Assembly (NCBI GenBank): GCA_019454225.1
Contig: CP075370.1
Coordinates: forward strand, 1,850,001 to 1,914,000
Reading direction: 5' to 3'
Length of the DNA stretch: 64,000 bases
Origin: Paracoccaceae bacterium
GTDB lineage: Bacteria > Pseudomonadota > Alphaproteobacteria > Rhodobacterales > Rhodobacteraceae
Shown here: in pieces, positions 1-9,732 of the stretch
Layout: every line of letters starts with the position of its first letter
Numbering within the stretch: position 1 is the stretch's first letter
The notes under the pieces: generated by a model
Told to the model about the DNA's origin: nothing
What the model saw: the letters and a program-made list of their open reading frames with translations, nothing else
The model's database searches: none
Translations under genes and position numbers: made by a program

Positions 1-100
1 GCGGCTGTATGACCGGAACGGTTTTGGCCTGGTGTCGAGTGCGGCGGCGCATGCCTTCGGTCAGGACGTCGTCGAACAGGTCTGGGAACGTCCGCTTTGA
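1..100 (+). CDS. 3' end of an unidentified gene (truncated by window edge)
   Basis: Reading from base 2, about 32 codons run without interruption to a TGA at 98-100. The tail reads as an ordinary protein C-terminus (LYDRNGFG early, VVEQVWERPL at the end). The stop overlaps the TTG start of the next gene, which suggests translational coupling. The visible part is too short to assign to a family, and the start lies outside the window. Confidence 0.55.
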   Translation, partial: RLYDRNGFGLVSSAAAHAFGQDVVEQVWERPL

Positions 101-990
101 ACCGCAGGCTGGGCCATCTGGCGGCGGCGTTCACCGGGCTGCAGGTGGGCGGTGGCATCCTGGCCACGCGGGCCCTGGGCGACGCGGTGGGCCCGGCGAC
201 GCTGGCCTGCCTGCGCTATGGTGTGGCCGTTCTGGTTCTGGCACTGCCCTTCGCGCTGATGGCTCGCGCACCGATCCCCCGGCGCGATCTGGCGGGTATC
301 GCGCTGCTGGGGGCGGCGCAGTTCGCGCTGCTGGTCTGGCTGCTGAACCTGGGACTGCAGAGCCTGCCCGCCGCACCTGCGGCACTTGTCTTTGCCACGA
401 TGCCCGCGATGACGCTGGCCTTTGCCGCCGCACTTGCCGTCGAGCCGATGACCCCCCGAAAGCTCTGCGCGATGGTGCTGGTTCTGGCGGGCGTGGCGGC
501 GGCGTTGGGGCCGATGGCGGTGGCCTGGGGTGACATGCCGGGCCTGCTGGCAGTGGCTGGCGCGGCGGCGACCGGCGCGCTTACCGCGATTGCCAGCCGC
601 CCCTATCTGGCGCGCTACCCGACCTTGCAGGTCGGCGCCCTGGCCATGGCGGCCGCAGTGGCGGTTCTGGCGCTGCCCGCGCTGGCCGAGGCGCCCGCGT
701 CCGCCCTGATGCGGTTGCAGGGGCATGAGATGCTGCTTGTCCTTGCCATCGGGCTATCCTCGGGGGCGGGATACCTGCTGTGGCTGACGGCGCTGCGCAA
801 CCTCGAACCCGCTGCCGCCACACTCTATCTTGGGCTTTCGCCGGTTGTGGCCGCGATTGCTGCGCCCTGGCTGCTCGGCGAGGCCGCGGGCTGGGGTGTC
901 TGGGCCGGGCTGGCGCTGGTTCTGGCGGGGCTGCGGGTGGCGGGGCGCCCGGTCGCATCGCGGCTTGCATTCCGCCGCCCCCGGGGGTAA
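97..990 (+). CDS. EamA/DMT-family membrane transporter
   Basis: The 297-residue protein is almost entirely hydrophobic, with about ten membrane segments in two five-helix halves. This is the layout of EamA drug/metabolite transporters in the inner membrane. Length is normal for the family. The only sensible start is TTG at 97, which overlaps the stop of the preceding gene (TTGA); the first in-frame ATG lies deep inside the first half. Substrate cannot be predicted; family members export amino acids, metabolites or drugs. tRNA-His follows 13 bases after the stop. Confidence 0.85.
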   Translation: MNRRLGHLAAAFTGLQVGGGILATRALGDAVGPATLACLRYGVAVLVLALPFALMARAPIPRRDLAGIALLGAAQFALLVWLLNLGLQSLPAAPAALVFATMPAMTLAFAAALAVEPMTPRKLCAMVLVLAGVAAALGPMAVAWGDMPGLLAVAGAAATGALTAIASRPYLARYPTLQVGALAMAAAVAVLALPALAEAPASALMRLQGHEMLLVLAIGLSSGAGYLLWLTALRNLEPAAATLYLGLSPVVAAIAAPWLLGEAAGWGVWAGLALVLAGLRVAGRPVASRLAFRRPRG

Positions 991-1003
991 ATGCCCCGCC
1001 AGT

Positions 1004-1080
1004 GCCGCCTTAGCTCAGTTGGTTAGAGCACCAGATTGTGGATCTGGGGGTCCCCCGTTCGAGCCGGGGAGGCGGTACCA
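1004..1080 (+). tRNA. tRNA-His (anticodon GTG)
   Basis: A complete cloverleaf is visible. The acceptor stem pairs GCCGCCT (1004-1010) with AGGCGGT (1070-1076), with a G1-U72 wobble at the top. The D stem is GCTC/GAGC, the anticodon stem CCAGA/TCTGG holds loop TTGTGGA with anticodon GTG, and the T stem CCCCG/CGGGG holds loop TTCGAGC. CCA is encoded at 1078-1080. The base before position 1 is T, so no G at -1 is templated, and the discriminator at 1077 is A rather than C. This combination is the known alphaproteobacterial exception to the usual tRNA-His rule. Confidence 0.97.
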
Positions 1081-1182
1081 TCCGATCCCCCGTCCTTCAG
1101 TTTGCGGCGTGCCGCCGGGTCTGCCCTTGGCCCCCCGGCGGGGTGCCGCTATGGTCACCGTCCCCCGACCTGCGAGGATGAC

Positions 1183-3465
1183 ATGACCGACGCCGCCGCC
1201 CCCCGCATCGCCCGCCTGATCGCCACCGAGATCGGCGCCTCGGCCGCGCAGGTGCAAGCCGCGGCTGACCTGCTGGACGGCGGTGCGACGGTGCCCTTCG
1301 TCGCCCGCTACCGCAAGGAGGCGACGGGGGGCCTTGATGACACGCAGTTGCGCAAGCTTTCGGAAAGGCTGGACTATCTGCGCGAACTGGAAGCCCGGCG
1401 CACCGCCGTGGTGACCGCGGTCACCGAACAGGGCAAGATGACGCCCGAGCTTGCACGGGCCTTCGCGCAGGCGGCGACCAAGGCCGATCTTGAGGATCTT
1501 TACCTGCCGTTCCGCCCGAAGCGCCGGACCCGGGCGCAGATTGCGCGGGAGAACGGGCTCGGCCCCCTGGCAGAGGCGATTCTGCAGGATCGCCGGGCCG
1601 ATCCGGCGGTGCTGGCCGCCGCTTTCCTGTCCGGGGCGGTGCCCGACACGAAGGCCGCGCTCGAAGGGGCCCGTGACATCGTGGCTGAGGGGCTGGCCGA
1701 GGACGCGGCGCTGCTGGGACGGCTGCGGGCGCATCTGCGCGAGGCGGGGCGGATCGTCGCGAAGCTGGTCGAGGGCAAGGCCGCCGAGGGACAGAAGTTC
1801 GCGGACTACTTCGATCATTCCGAGCCCTGGGCCAAGGCGCCGTCGCATCGCGTGCTGGCCATGCTGCGGGGCAGGAACGAGGGGGTACTGACCGTCGATC
1901 TGGAGGTGGAGCCCGAGGCGCCGCGCGGCCAGAGCACGGCAGAGCGCGCCTGCGGCGCGGCTCTGAAGGCCGCAGGCACGGGCGCCGCGGATGCCTGGCT
2001 GCGCGAGGCGGCGGCATGGGCCTGGCGGGTGAAGATACGCACCGCGCTGGTGCTGGATCTGACGGCCGAGCTGCGGGATGCCGCCGAGGCCGAGGCGATC
2101 CGGGTTTTCGCGCGCAACCTCAAAGACTTGCTGATGGCGGCCCCGGCCGGGGGCAAGGCCACCATGGGCCTTGATCCGGGGATCCGGACGGGGGTGAAGG
2201 TGGCCGTGGTGGACGCCACCGGCAAGGTGCTTGCGACCGATACGGTCTATCCATTTCCGCCGAAATCCGACCTGCGGGGGGCGCAGGCGAGCCTTGCGCG
2301 GCTGATCGGGGCGCATGGGGTGCGGCTGATCGCGATCGGCAACGGGACGGCATCGCGCGAGACCGAGAAGCTGGTGGATGACCTGCTGCAGCGCCTGCCC
2401 GGGGAGCGGCCGCAGCGGGTGGTGGTGAGCGAGGCAGGGGCCAGCGTCTATTCGGCATCGGAACTGGCGGCGCGGGAGATGCCCGATCTGGACGTGTCGC
2501 TGCGGGGGGCTGTGAGCATCGCGCGACGGTTGCAGGACCCGCTGGCGGAACTGGTGAAGATCGAGCCCAAGGCGATAGGAGTTGGGCAATATCAACATGA
2601 TGTGGACCAGACGCGGCTGGCGCGGGCGCTGGAGGGCGTGGTCGAGGATGCGGTGAACGCGGTCGGGGTGGACCTGAACACCGCCTCTGCCCCGCTGCTT
2701 GCGCGGGTGTCGGGGGTGGGGCCGTCGCTGGCTGAGGCGATCGTGGCGCATCGCGAGACGGCGGGCGCCTTTGCGACGCGGCGCGACCTGCTGAAGGTGG
2801 CGCGGCTGGGGCCCCGCGCCTTTGAACTGGCAGCCGGATTCCTGCGCATCCAGGGCGGGAAGGAGCCGCTGGATGCCTCGGGCGTTCATCCGGAAGCCTA
2901 TGATGTTGCAAGAAAAATCGTTGCGGCCTGCGGTCGGGACATTCGCGCGCTGATGGGCGACGGGGCGGCGCTGCGGCGGCTTGACCCGGCGCGCTTCGTG
3001 GATGACCGGTTCGGGCTGCCGACGGTGCGGGACATCCTGGCGGAACTGGAAAAGCCGGGGCGCGACCCCCGGCCCGCGTTCCGCACCGCCGTCTTTGCCG
3101 AAGGTGTGAACGAGATCAAGGATTTGCGCCCGGGAATGATGCTGGAAGGGACGGTCACGAACGTCGCGGCCTTCGGCGCCTTCGTGGATGTGGGCGTGCA
3201 CCAGGACGGGCTGGTCCATGTGAGCCAGCTGGCCGACCGCTTCATCAAGGACCCGCATGATGTTGTAAAGGCTGGCGATATCGTCCGCGTGCGGGTGGTC
3301 GAGGTGGATGTGGCGCGCAAGCGCATCGCGCTGAGCATGCGCAGGGACGGGGGCGGCGAACGGCCTGCGGCAGCGGCGGCGCGCCCGGCCAAGGCGGCGC
3401 CTGCGACGCCGGGGGCAGGCGGTGCCCTTGCCGAGGCGTTGCGCGGGCGGTTCGGCAAGGGATGA
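1183..3465 (+). CDS. tex: Tex-family RNA-binding transcription accessory protein
   Basis: The 760-residue length is typical of Tex. In order: Tex N-terminal helical domain (about 1-190), a YqgF/RNase H-like domain opening with GLDPGIRTG near residue 328, a helix-hairpin-helix segment near 498-556 ([12 protein letters not shown]), and a C-terminal S1 RNA-binding domain near 651-719 ([19 protein letters not shown]). Tex proteins bind nucleic acid and are linked to transcription and RNA metabolism in the cytoplasm. ATG 1183 is chosen because GAGG lies 6 bases upstream and the protein then begins as Tex proteins do; earlier in-frame starts would run back through tRNA-His. The C-terminal tail is Ala/Pro-rich and low in complexity. 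Confidence 0.95.
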   Translation: MTDAAAPRIARLIATEIGASAAQVQAAADLLDGGATVPFVARYRKEATGGLDDTQLRKLSERLDYLRELEARRTAVVTAVTEQGKMTPELARAFAQAATKADLEDLYLPFRPKRRTRAQIARENGLGPLAEAILQDRRADPAVLAAAFLSGAVPDTKAALEGARDIVAEGLAEDAALLGRLRAHLREAGRIVAKLVEGKAAEGQKFADYFDHSEPWAKAPSHRVLAMLRGRNEGVLTVDLEVEPEAPRGQSTAERACGAALKAAGTGAADAWLREAAAWAWRVKIRTALVLDLTAELRDAAEAEAIRVFARNLKDLLMAAPAGGKATMGLDPGIRTGVKVAVVDATGKVLATDTVYPFPPKSDLRGAQASLARLIGAHGVRLIAIGNGTASRETEKLVDDLLQRLPGERPQRVVVSEAGASVYSASELAAREMPDLDVSLRGAVSIARRLQDPLAELVKIEPKAIGVGQYQHDVDQTRLARALEGVVEDAVNAVGVDLNTASAPLLARVSGVGPSLAEAIVAHRETAGAFATRRDLLKVARLGPRAFELAAGFLRIQGGKEPLDASGVHPEAYDVARKIVAACGRDIRALMGDGAALRRLDPARFVDDRFGLPTVRDILAELEKPGRDPRPAFRTAVFAEGVNEIKDLRPGMMLEGTVTNVAAFGAFVDVGVHQDGLVHVSQLADRFIKDPHDVVKAGDIVRVRVVEVDVARKRIALSMRRDGGGERPAAAAARPAKAAPATPGAGGALAEALRGRFGKG

Positions 3466-3622
3466 GGCGGAAGGCGCGGCGAATCGGCGGTTAACGGCTG
3501 AAAGGGCAGGAATTTCCGCGTCGGTTTCCCGTCCCGCAGGCGTCGGTTCCGCGTATGGCATCCGTCCCGACAGGCCGCGCCCCGGTGGCGGGGTAAACGC
3601 AACGCGCGGCCGGGGTGCGGGA

Positions 3623-4054
3623 TCATCCGGCGCGGGCGGCCGGTCCGATGCGCCAGAGGATCGCGCGGAGGGCCAGAAGCATCGCCACGCCGAAGCCGGT
3701 GGCCAGTTCGCTGGACACGATGCGTGCGGCCAGTGCGCCCGCCACCAGGCCGACAAGCCCGGCAGGCAGATAGCCGAAGCGGCCGCGTTCCAGAAGGAGC
3801 CAGACGATCGGCAGCGCAAGCGCCCAGCCGATCCAGGACAGGAAGGGCGAGAACAGCAGCGCCATGGCGATCGCCCAGAGGGCAAGCGCGACCTCGCCCA
3901 TCACCTGACCGGCGAGGGCGAAGACCGCCAGAAGGATGCCGCCGAGGATGGCCGGGGCGACCCATAGCACGATCACGGCCAGGACAAGGCCCCGCCACGG
4001 CGGCGGCGGGGGTGATCGCATCAGCGTCGCCGGGAAGGTGGCAGGGTGGTCCAT
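3623..4054 (-). CDS. Small integral membrane protein, function unknown
   Basis: I do not recognise the family. The 143-residue product has a proline-rich N-terminus (PPPPPW near residue 15) and then about four hydrophobic segments, so it is probably an inner-membrane protein. It converges with tex, separated by 157 bases that hold a GC-rich inverted repeat but no clear poly-T terminator. It lies 37 bases downstream of the minus-strand gene at 4092-4493 and may share its transcript. Confidence 0.65.
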   Translation of the reverse strand: MDHPATFPATLMRSPPPPPWRGLVLAVIVLWVAPAILGGILLAVFALAGQVMGEVALALWAIAMALLFSPFLSWIGWALALPIVWLLLERGRFGYLPAGLVGLVAGALAARIVSSELATGFGVAMLLALRAILWRIGPAARAG

Positions 4055-4091
4055 GGTCCGATCCCCGTCTTCCCCGACGGTGGCGCCCCGA

Positions 4092-4493
4092 TCAGAGTTG
4101 CAGCAGTTTCTCGGCGCTGAGCATGTTGATGATGGTCGATCCGTAGCCCTTGCGCATGGCGAATTTCAGCAGGGCGTTGTCTTCGAGCCGCTTGAGGACA
4201 TCGGCCTCTTTTGCGGGCTTCTTGGTCTTGGCATTGATCAGCATCTTGATCACGTCGCCAAAGCCCTGCGGCGTGACCTTTGGCATCGGCTTGTCGCCGA
4301 CGACCTGGAAGAACTTGTCGGCTTCCAGAAACTGTCCGACAGCCTCATAGATCAGCGGGTCGATGCGCCGGTTCCAGATCTTGGCAAGCTGCCGGGGTTC
4401 CTTGAGATTGGTGAACTGTTTTGCGGTGGGTTCGTTCTTCACCAGTTCGAAGGCGAAGTTCACCATGAATACATCTGTCAGTCTCGCAGCCAC
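4092..4493 (-). CDS. Conserved-looking cytoplasmic protein, lysine-rich, function unknown
   Basis: The 133-residue product has no signal peptide or membrane segment and is rich in Lys, Leu and Phe, with a basic stretch (NAKTKKPAKEADVLKRLED) in its C-terminal third. The start is GTG 4493: AGG-TTA-GGA lies just upstream, while the next candidate, ATG at codon 10, has no Shine-Dalgarno. The coding sequence is visibly less GC-rich than its neighbours. A good promoter candidate lies upstream (4571-4599). I do not recognise the fold; a small mainly helical protein is all that can be inferred. Confidence 0.7.
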   Translation of the reverse strand: MAARLTDVFMVNFAFELVKNEPTAKQFTNLKEPRQLAKIWNRRIDPLIYEAVGQFLEADKFFQVVGDKPMPKVTPQGFGDVIKMLINAKTKKPAKEADVLKRLEDNALLKFAMRKGYGSTIINMLSAEKLLQL

Positions 4494-4570
4494 TTTCCTA
4501 ACCTTTCACTGAAACTTCGTTGCACGGCGTGCTGATCGGGCCCGCCCGGGACCGCGATCAGACGCGAAAA

Positions 4571-4599
4571 ACGCTAGGTTCGAACAAAATGCGAGTCAA
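4571..4599 (-). promoter_or_regulatory. Sigma-70-type promoter for the 4092-4493 gene
   Basis: On the minus strand TTGACT (4599-4594) is followed by a 17-base spacer and TAGCGT (4576-4571). The -35 matches consensus at five of six positions. Transcription would begin near 4564, giving a leader of about 70 bases. The spacer holds the palindrome TTCGAA. Confidence 0.45.
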
Positions 4600-4621
4600 C
4601 TGACAACGCCCGTCAGGCGCG

Positions 4622-6046
4622 TCAGCGCGCCGCGGCGCCGCCCACGGTCAACCCGCCGATCATCAGCGTGGGCTGGCCGACGCCGACGGGCACCCATTGG
4701 CCTGCCTTGCCGCAATTGCCAATGCCCGGGTCGAGCGCCATGTCATTGCCGACCGCGCGGATGTGTTTCAGCGCGGTGGCGCCGTCGCCGATCAGCGTGG
4801 CGCCCTTGACCGGGGCCCCGATGACGCCGTTCTTCACGCGATAGGCCTCGGTGCAGGAAAACACGAACTTGCCGTTGGTGATGTCGACCTGCCCGCCGCC
4901 GAATCCCACGGCATAGATGCCGTCCCTCAGGTCGGCGAGGATCGCGGCCGGATCGGAATTGCCGCCCAGCATGTAGGTGTTGGTCATGCGCGGCATCGGG
5001 ATATGGGCGAAGCTTTCGCGCCGACCGTTGCCGGTCGGGGCGACGCCCATCAGCCGGGCGTTCTGGCGGTCCTGCATGTAGCCCACGAGGATGCCATCCT
5101 CGATCAGCACGTTGCGGGCCGAGGGGGTGCCTTCATCATCGACCGAGAGCGAGCCGCGCCGGTCGGGGATCGTGCCGTCGTCCAGCACCGTCACGCCCGG
5201 GGCGGCGATGCGGGTTCCCAGAAGCCCGGCGAAGGCCGAGGTGCGCTTGCGGTTGAAATCGCCCTCCAGCCCGTGGCCGATGGCCTCGTGCAGCAGGATG
5301 CCGGGCCAGCCGGGGCCGAGGACGACATCCATTTCGCCCGCCGGGGCGTCGACGGCGCCGAGGTTCACCAAGGCGATGCGCAGCGCCTCGCGCGCGACGC
5401 CCTGCCAGTGGTCGCGTGCCATCAGGCCGGCCAGGCCGAAGCGTCCGCCGCCGCCCATGCCGCCGGATTCGCGGCGCCCGTTCTGCTCGACGATGCAGGA
5501 GATGTTGAGCCGCGCCATGGGGCGGATGTCGGAGACCAGATGCCCCTCGGGGCGCAGGATCGTCACCTCCTGGTGGCTGGCCGACAGCGTGGCCGACACC
5601 TGCACGACGCGGGGGTCCTGGGCGCGCAGCCAGGCGTCGATCTCGCGCAGGGTGTCGATCTTGACCGCGAAGGCCGCGTCATCGAGCGGGTCGGCGTCGG
5701 AATAGAGGCGGCGGTTGGTGCCGGGGGGCGGGGCGGCCAGCGTGCCGCCGCCATCGCCCACCGCAAGGCGCGCGGTGTCCGCCGCGCGGGTCAGGGCGCG
5801 TTCGCTGATCTCGGTGGAATGGGCGTAGCCCGCCACCTCGCCCCGGACGGCGCGCAGACCGAAGCCCTCGGAGGCGTCGTAGGAGGCGGTCTTGACCCGG
5901 CCGTCATCCAGCACGATGCCCTCGGACCGGCGGCGTTCGAGGAACAGCTCGCCATCCTCGGCGCCGGCGGTCGCGGCCCGCAGGATGCGCAGCGCGGCCG
6001 TCTGGTCGAGGTGGGTGTCGAAGGGGCGGAAGGGGGCGTCGGACAT
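4622..6046 (-). CDS. tldD: Metalloprotease TldD
   Basis: The 474-residue protein has the TldD zinc-protease signature HEAIGH at residues 253-258 followed by GLEGDF, within a family-length protein. TldD with its partner TldE/PmbA forms a cytoplasmic protease that trims unfolded peptides and matures some peptide antibiotics; the partner is not in this window. The start is the ATG complementary to 6044-6046, preceded by GAGGAGC on the coding strand. The gene is divergent from ctaC, and an FnrL-type box (6070-6083) lies about 24 bases upstream of its start, close enough to interfere with transcription when occupied. Confidence 0.95.
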   Translation of the reverse strand: MSDAPFRPFDTHLDQTAALRILRAATAGAEDGELFLERRRSEGIVLDDGRVKTASYDASEGFGLRAVRGEVAGYAHSTEISERALTRAADTARLAVGDGGGTLAAPPPGTNRRLYSDADPLDDAAFAVKIDTLREIDAWLRAQDPRVVQVSATLSASHQEVTILRPEGHLVSDIRPMARLNISCIVEQNGRRESGGMGGGGRFGLAGLMARDHWQGVAREALRIALVNLGAVDAPAGEMDVVLGPGWPGILLHEAIGHGLEGDFNRKRTSAFAGLLGTRIAAPGVTVLDDGTIPDRRGSLSVDDEGTPSARNVLIEDGILVGYMQDRQNARLMGVAPTGNGRRESFAHIPMPRMTNTYMLGGNSDPAAILADLRDGIYAVGFGGGQVDITNGKFVFSCTEAYRVKNGVIGAPVKGATLIGDGATALKHIRAVGNDMALDPGIGNCGKAGQWVPVGVGQPTLMIGGLTVGGAAAR

Positions 6047-6069
6047 GGGTGCTCCTCGGGGGTGGCGCC

Positions 6070-6083
6070 TTGATCTGCGTCAA
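6070..6083. promoter_or_regulatory. FnrL/FNR-type box between tldD and ctaC
   Basis: TTGAT-CTGC-GTCAA is a near-palindrome matching the FNR-family consensus TTGAT-N4-ATCAA with one change in the right half. It lies in the divergent intergenic region, 142 bases before the ctaC start codon and about 24 bases before the tldD start. In Rhodobacteraceae, FnrL/FnrP control respiratory genes from such sites, so oxygen-dependent control of ctaC is likely. The direction of control cannot be read from the sequence. Confidence 0.65.
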
Positions 6084-6224
6084 GCGGGCCAAAGTGCCGC
6101 AACCGGGGTACTTGCCCGGTTCCCCCCAATATGGTTTCAGAGGCGGTGGAGACAACGGGATTCCGGCCGGGAGGGCGGGATCGCGGCGGCCCGCAGAGGC
6201 CGCGTAGAGAAACGGGAACCGGAC

Positions 6225-7106
6225 ATGCGCATTTCGACCCTCATCACAGGCCTGACGGCCGGCCTTCTGGCCGCCGGGGCCGCCCTTGCCCAGGATCTTC
6301 CGATCATCGGTGTGCCGGTCGACGGGGGGATGGGGTTCCAGCCATCGGCGACCGAGCTGAAGCATGACATCGTCTGGCTGGACACGATGCTGCTTTACAT
6401 CATCACGGTGATCTCGATCTTCGTGACCGGCCTGCTGGCCTGGGTGGCGATCCGCTACAACGACAAGCGCAACCCGAAGCCTGCGACCTTCACCCACAAC
6501 AGCCCGCTGGAAGTGGCCTGGACGGTGGTTCCGATCATCATCCTTGTGTTCATCGGCGCGTTCTCGCTGCCGGTGCTGTTCAAGCAGCAGGAAATCCCGA
6601 CGGCCGACATCACGATCAAGGCGACGGGCTACCAGTGGTACTGGGGCTATGAGTATGTGGATGACGGCTTTGCCTTCGACAGCTACATGATCGGTGCCCC
6701 GGCGACCGGCGGCGACAACCGCCTGACGCCCGAGGTCGAGGCGCAGCTGGTCGAGGCCGGCTATCAGCGGGAGCATTTCCTGCTGGCGACCGATACCGCC
6801 ATGGTCGTGCCGGTGAACAAGACCATCGTGGTGCAGGTGACCGGGTCTGACGTGATCCATTCCTGGACGATCCCGGCCTTCGGGGTGAAGCAGGACGCGG
6901 TGCCGGGCCGCCTGGCGCAGCTGTGGTTCAAGGCCGAACAGGAAGGCGTCTATTTCGGCCAGTGTTCGGAACTCTGCGGCATCGCGCACGCCTACATGCC
7001 GATCACCGTCAAGGTGGTCAGCGAGGCCGCCTATGCCGAATGGCTGGAAGGCGCGAAGGCCGAATATGCCGGATCGGTGCCGGCGGTGCAGGTCGCGGCG
7101 AACTGA
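6225..7106 (+). CDS. ctaC: Cytochrome c oxidase subunit II
   Basis: The 293-residue product starts with a cleavable signal peptide (about 1-23, ending AALAQ) and has two membrane helices (about 50-75 and 95-115) before a periplasmic cupredoxin domain. The CuA site is complete: His212 (in [13 protein letters not shown]), Cys247, Glu249, Cys251, His255 and Met258. It takes electrons from cytochrome c and passes them to subunit I of the aa3-type oxidase, whose gene is not in this window. ATG 6225 is chosen because the signal peptide starts there. It heads the ctaC-ctaB-ORF-ctaG-ctaE cluster. Confidence 0.97.
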   Translation: MRISTLITGLTAGLLAAGAALAQDLPIIGVPVDGGMGFQPSATELKHDIVWLDTMLLYIITVISIFVTGLLAWVAIRYNDKRNPKPATFTHNSPLEVAWTVVPIIILVFIGAFSLPVLFKQQEIPTADITIKATGYQWYWGYEYVDDGFAFDSYMIGAPATGGDNRLTPEVEAQLVEAGYQREHFLLATDTAMVVPVNKTIVVQVTGSDVIHSWTIPAFGVKQDAVPGRLAQLWFKAEQEGVYFGQCSELCGIAHAYMPITVKVVSEAAYAEWLEGAKAEYAGSVPAVQVAAN

Positions 7107-7112
7107 CGGAAC

Positions 7113-7134
7113 CGGGGCCGCCGCGGCGGCCCCG
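7113..7134. other. Perfect GC-rich hairpin between ctaC and ctaB
   Basis: A 22-base perfect palindrome (CGGGGCCGC arm, CGCG centre) begins 6 bases after the ctaC stop and ends 16 bases before ctaB. There is no T-run, so it is more likely an mRNA-stabilising or partial-attenuation element that raises ctaC output relative to downstream genes than a full terminator. Confidence 0.5.
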
Positions 7135-7150
7135 CTGAAGGGACGGAACA

Positions 7151-8083
7151 ATGACCGACACGACCACCACCATCCGGACGGGCGATGCGGGGTTCGGCGA
7201 TTACGTCGCCCTGCTGAAACCGCGCGTCATGTCGCTGGTGGTGTTCACGGCGCTGGTCGGCCTTCTGGTGGCGCCGGTGTCGATGCACCCGGTCGAAGCC
7301 TTTGCGGCGATCCTGTTCATCGCGCTGGGGGCCGGGGCCTCGGGCGCGCTGAACATGTGGTACGACGCCGACATCGATGCGGTGATGACCCGCACGCGCC
7401 GCCGCCCCGTGCCCTCGGGCCGGGTCGAGGCGGGCGAGGCGCTGGCGGTCGGGCTGGCGCTGTCGGGGATTTCGGTGGTGATGCTGGGGCTGGCCACGAA
7501 CCTGATGGCGGCGGCCCTGCTGGCCTTTACCATCTTCTTCTATGCGGTGGTCTATTCGGTCTGGCTGAAACGGTCGACCCCGCAGAACATCGTGATCGGC
7601 GGCGCGGCGGGGGCCTTTCCGCCGATGATCGGCTGGGTCGCCGCGACCGGGTCGGTCAGCGTGGAAGCCTGCCTGATGTTCGCGCTGATCTTCATGTGGA
7701 CGCCGCCGCATTTCTGGGCGCTGGCGCTGTTCATGAAGGAGGACTACCACACCGCCGGGGTGCCGATGCTGACGGTCACGCATGGCCGGCGCACGACGCG
7801 GGCGCACATCCTGGGCTACACGCTGGCGCTGGTGCCGGTGTCGGTCTGGGCGGCGCTGTCGGGGATCGGCGGGCCGCTGACATTGACCGTGGCGGTGGTG
7901 CTGAACGGCTGGTTCCTGCTGGGCGCCTGGCGGATCTGGCGTCGCGACGAGGTGGCGGCCGTTGCCGATGGCTATCGCGTCGAGAAGCGGGTGTTCCGGT
8001 TCTCGCTGTCCTATCTGTTCCTGCATTTCGTGGCCTTCCTCGCCGAGGCGGCGCTGCGGACCCATGGTCTGGGGGGCTGGTGA
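7151..8083 (+). CDS. ctaB: Protoheme IX farnesyltransferase (heme O synthase)
   Basis: The 310-residue UbiA-family membrane prenyltransferase has about nine hydrophobic segments. The first prenyl-diphosphate/Mg motif is N68-x3-D72-x3-D76 (NMWYDADID), followed by the conserved [11 protein letters not shown] loop. It farnesylates heme B to heme O, the precursor of heme A for the aa3 oxidase. A GAAGGGACGG Shine-Dalgarno region precedes ATG 7151. Its place between subunit II and ctaG is the classic alphaproteobacterial order. Length matches the family. Confidence 0.96.
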   Translation: MTDTTTTIRTGDAGFGDYVALLKPRVMSLVVFTALVGLLVAPVSMHPVEAFAAILFIALGAGASGALNMWYDADIDAVMTRTRRRPVPSGRVEAGEALAVGLALSGISVVMLGLATNLMAAALLAFTIFFYAVVYSVWLKRSTPQNIVIGGAAGAFPPMIGWVAATGSVSVEACLMFALIFMWTPPHFWALALFMKEDYHTAGVPMLTVTHGRRTTRAHILGYTLALVPVSVWAALSGIGGPLTLTVAVVLNGWFLLGAWRIWRRDEVAAVADGYRVEKRVFRFSLSYLFLHFVAFLAEAALRTHGLGGW

Positions 8084-8084
8084 C

Positions 8085-8279
8085 ATGGCGTTCCGGCCCG
8101 ATCACGAAATCCACCGTCGCCGGTTCTCGCGCAACCTGGGGCTGGGCCTGACCCTGGTGGCCTTTGTCGCGCTGGTCTTTGCGCTGACCGTGGTCAAGGT
8201 GACGCGGGGCGATCCGATGCAGGGTTTCGACCATGTGATGCGCCCCGAGATGGTTCCGTCCGAGGGGGCAGGCCAATGA
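8085..8279 (+). CDS. Small single-span membrane protein of the cox cluster (CoxF-like)
   Basis: This 64-residue protein has a basic N-terminus (HRRRFSRN), one transmembrane helix (about 18-40) and a short polar tail. ATG 8085 lies one base after the ctaB stop, and the last four bases (ATGA) overlap the ctaG start, so it is translationally coupled on both sides. A small ORF occupies this position in Paracoccus and Rhodobacter cox clusters and is presumed to act in oxidase assembly. Its exact role is not known to me. Confidence 0.8.
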   Translation: MAFRPDHEIHRRRFSRNLGLGLTLVAFVALVFALTVVKVTRGDPMQGFDHVMRPEMVPSEGAGQ

Positions 8280-8845
8280 CCCCGCAGCAGAGGACCGCCG
8301 CGCAGCTGGCCGCCGTGGGCGTGACCATGCTGTCGCTGAGTTTCGCCGCCGTGCCGTTCTATGACTGGTTCTGCCGAGTGACCGGCTATGGCGGCACCAC
8401 GGCGACGGCATCGGCCGCGCCCGGGACGGTGCTGGACCAGATGGTGACGGTGCGGTTCGACGCGTCGAAGGAATCCGGCATGCCGTGGGATTTCGTGCCG
8501 ATGCAGCGCGAGATGAAGGTGCGGATCGGCGAGGTCGGGCTGGCCTTCTACCAGGCCTCGAACCCGGGCGACCGCGCCGTGGCGGGCACCGCAAGCTTCA
8601 ACGTCACGCCCGACGCGGCCGGCGGCTATTTCACCAAGATCGACTGCTTCTGCTTCCAGCAGCAGGTGCTGGAACCGGGCGAATCGGTGCAGATGCCCGT
8701 GACCTTCTACGTCGATCCGGGCATCGTGACCGACCGTGAGGGGCGGTTCGTGCATACCATCACGCTGTCCTATACATTCCACGAAACGCCGCTGCCGGAA
8801 GAACAGGCGGCCATCGCACCGGCAACGACCGGCGCGGTCAACTGA
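8276..8845 (+). CDS. ctaG: Cytochrome c oxidase copper chaperone CtaG/Cox11
   Basis: The 189-residue protein has one N-terminal membrane anchor (about 13-32) and a periplasmic immunoglobulin-like domain. The Cu(I)-binding pair Cys124 and Cys126 lies in [10 protein letters not shown], the hallmark of Cox11. It delivers copper to the CuB centre of subunit I. The start ATG overlaps the stop of the preceding small gene (ATGA). Length and sequence are typical. Confidence 0.96.
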   Translation: MTPQQRTAAQLAAVGVTMLSLSFAAVPFYDWFCRVTGYGGTTATASAAPGTVLDQMVTVRFDASKESGMPWDFVPMQREMKVRIGEVGLAFYQASNPGDRAVAGTASFNVTPDAAGGYFTKIDCFCFQQQVLEPGESVQMPVTFYVDPGIVTDREGRFVHTITLSYTFHETPLPEEQAAIAPATTGAVN

Positions 8846-8856
8846 ACGAGGGAACC

Positions 8857-9663
8857 ATGGCCCACGCCAAGAACCACGACTACCACATCCTTGCCCCGTC
8901 GATCTGGCCGTTCCTTGGCGCGGTCGCGGCCTTCGTGATGCTGTTCGGCGCCGTGCTGTGGATGCACGGCAGCGGCCCGTGGATGGGTCTGATCGGGTTT
9001 GTCGGGGTGCTCTACGTCATGTTCGCCTGGTGGGCGGATGTGGTGAAGGAAAGCGCGGTGGGCGACCACACCCCGGTGGTGCGGATCGGCCTGCGCTATG
9101 GGTTCATCCTGTTCATCATGTCCGAGGTGATGTTCTTCTCGGCGTGGTTCTGGAGCTTCTTCAAGCACGCGATGTACCCGATGCATCCCGACGGGATCAG
9201 CCCGATCGTCGATGGCGTCTGGCCGCCCGCCGGGATCGAGACCTTCGACCCCTGGCACCTGCCGCTGATCAACACGCTGATCCTGCTGTGTTCGGGGGCT
9301 GCCGCCACCTGGGCGCACCACGCGCTTGTGCATGAGAACAACCGGCAGGACCTGAAGCACGGGCTGATCCTGGCGATCGCGCTGGGGGTGCTGTTCACCG
9401 GGTTCCAGGCCTATGAATACAGCCATGCGGCCTTCGGTTTCTCGGACAACATCTATGGCGCCAACTTCTTCATGGCGACCGGGTTCCACGGGTTCCACGT
9501 TCTGGTCGGCACGATCTTTCTGACGGTCTGCCTGATCCGGGTGTATCGCGGGCACTTCACCCCGGAAAAGCACATCGGGTTCGAGGCGGCAGCCTGGTAC
9601 TGGCACTTCGTCGACGTGGTCTGGCTGTTCCTGTTCCTGGCGATCTATATCTGGGGTCGGTGA
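8857..9663 (+). CDS. ctaE: Cytochrome c oxidase subunit III
   Basis: The 268-residue, seven-helix membrane protein contains hallmark COX3 segments such as [14 protein letters not shown] near the N-terminus, [14 protein letters not shown], and the C-terminal [13 protein letters not shown]. It stabilises the catalytic core of the aa3 oxidase. GAGGGA precedes ATG 8857, 11 bases after ctaG. A strong terminator follows (9684-9711), so this is probably the last gene of the main cox transcript. Confidence 0.97.
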   Translation: MAHAKNHDYHILAPSIWPFLGAVAAFVMLFGAVLWMHGSGPWMGLIGFVGVLYVMFAWWADVVKESAVGDHTPVVRIGLRYGFILFIMSEVMFFSAWFWSFFKHAMYPMHPDGISPIVDGVWPPAGIETFDPWHLPLINTLILLCSGAAATWAHHALVHENNRQDLKHGLILAIALGVLFTGFQAYEYSHAAFGFSDNIYGANFFMATGFHGFHVLVGTIFLTVCLIRVYRGHFTPEKHIGFEAAAWYWHFVDVVWLFLFLAIYIWGR

Positions 9664-9683
9664 CCCCGCATCAGGGGGTTGGC

Positions 9684-9720
9684 GGGCGCGGGCCGGAGAC
9701 GGCCCGCGCCCCGTCTGTTT
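9684..9720 (+). terminator. Rho-independent terminator after ctaE
   Basis: A perfect 11-base stem (GGGCGCGGGCC at 9684-9694, GGCCCGCGCCC at 9701-9711) closes a six-base loop and is followed by CGTCTGTTT. It separates ctaE from surf1, which may therefore depend on read-through or its own weak promoter. Confidence 0.75.
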
Positions 9721-9732
9721 GAGGGGTCGGCC

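Noticed and set aside
1015-3885. Very long open frame on the minus strand opposite tex
   Set aside because: It is rich in Arg, Pro and His and matches no family, while tex on the other strand has clear domains. High GC content produces such mirror frames throughout the window.
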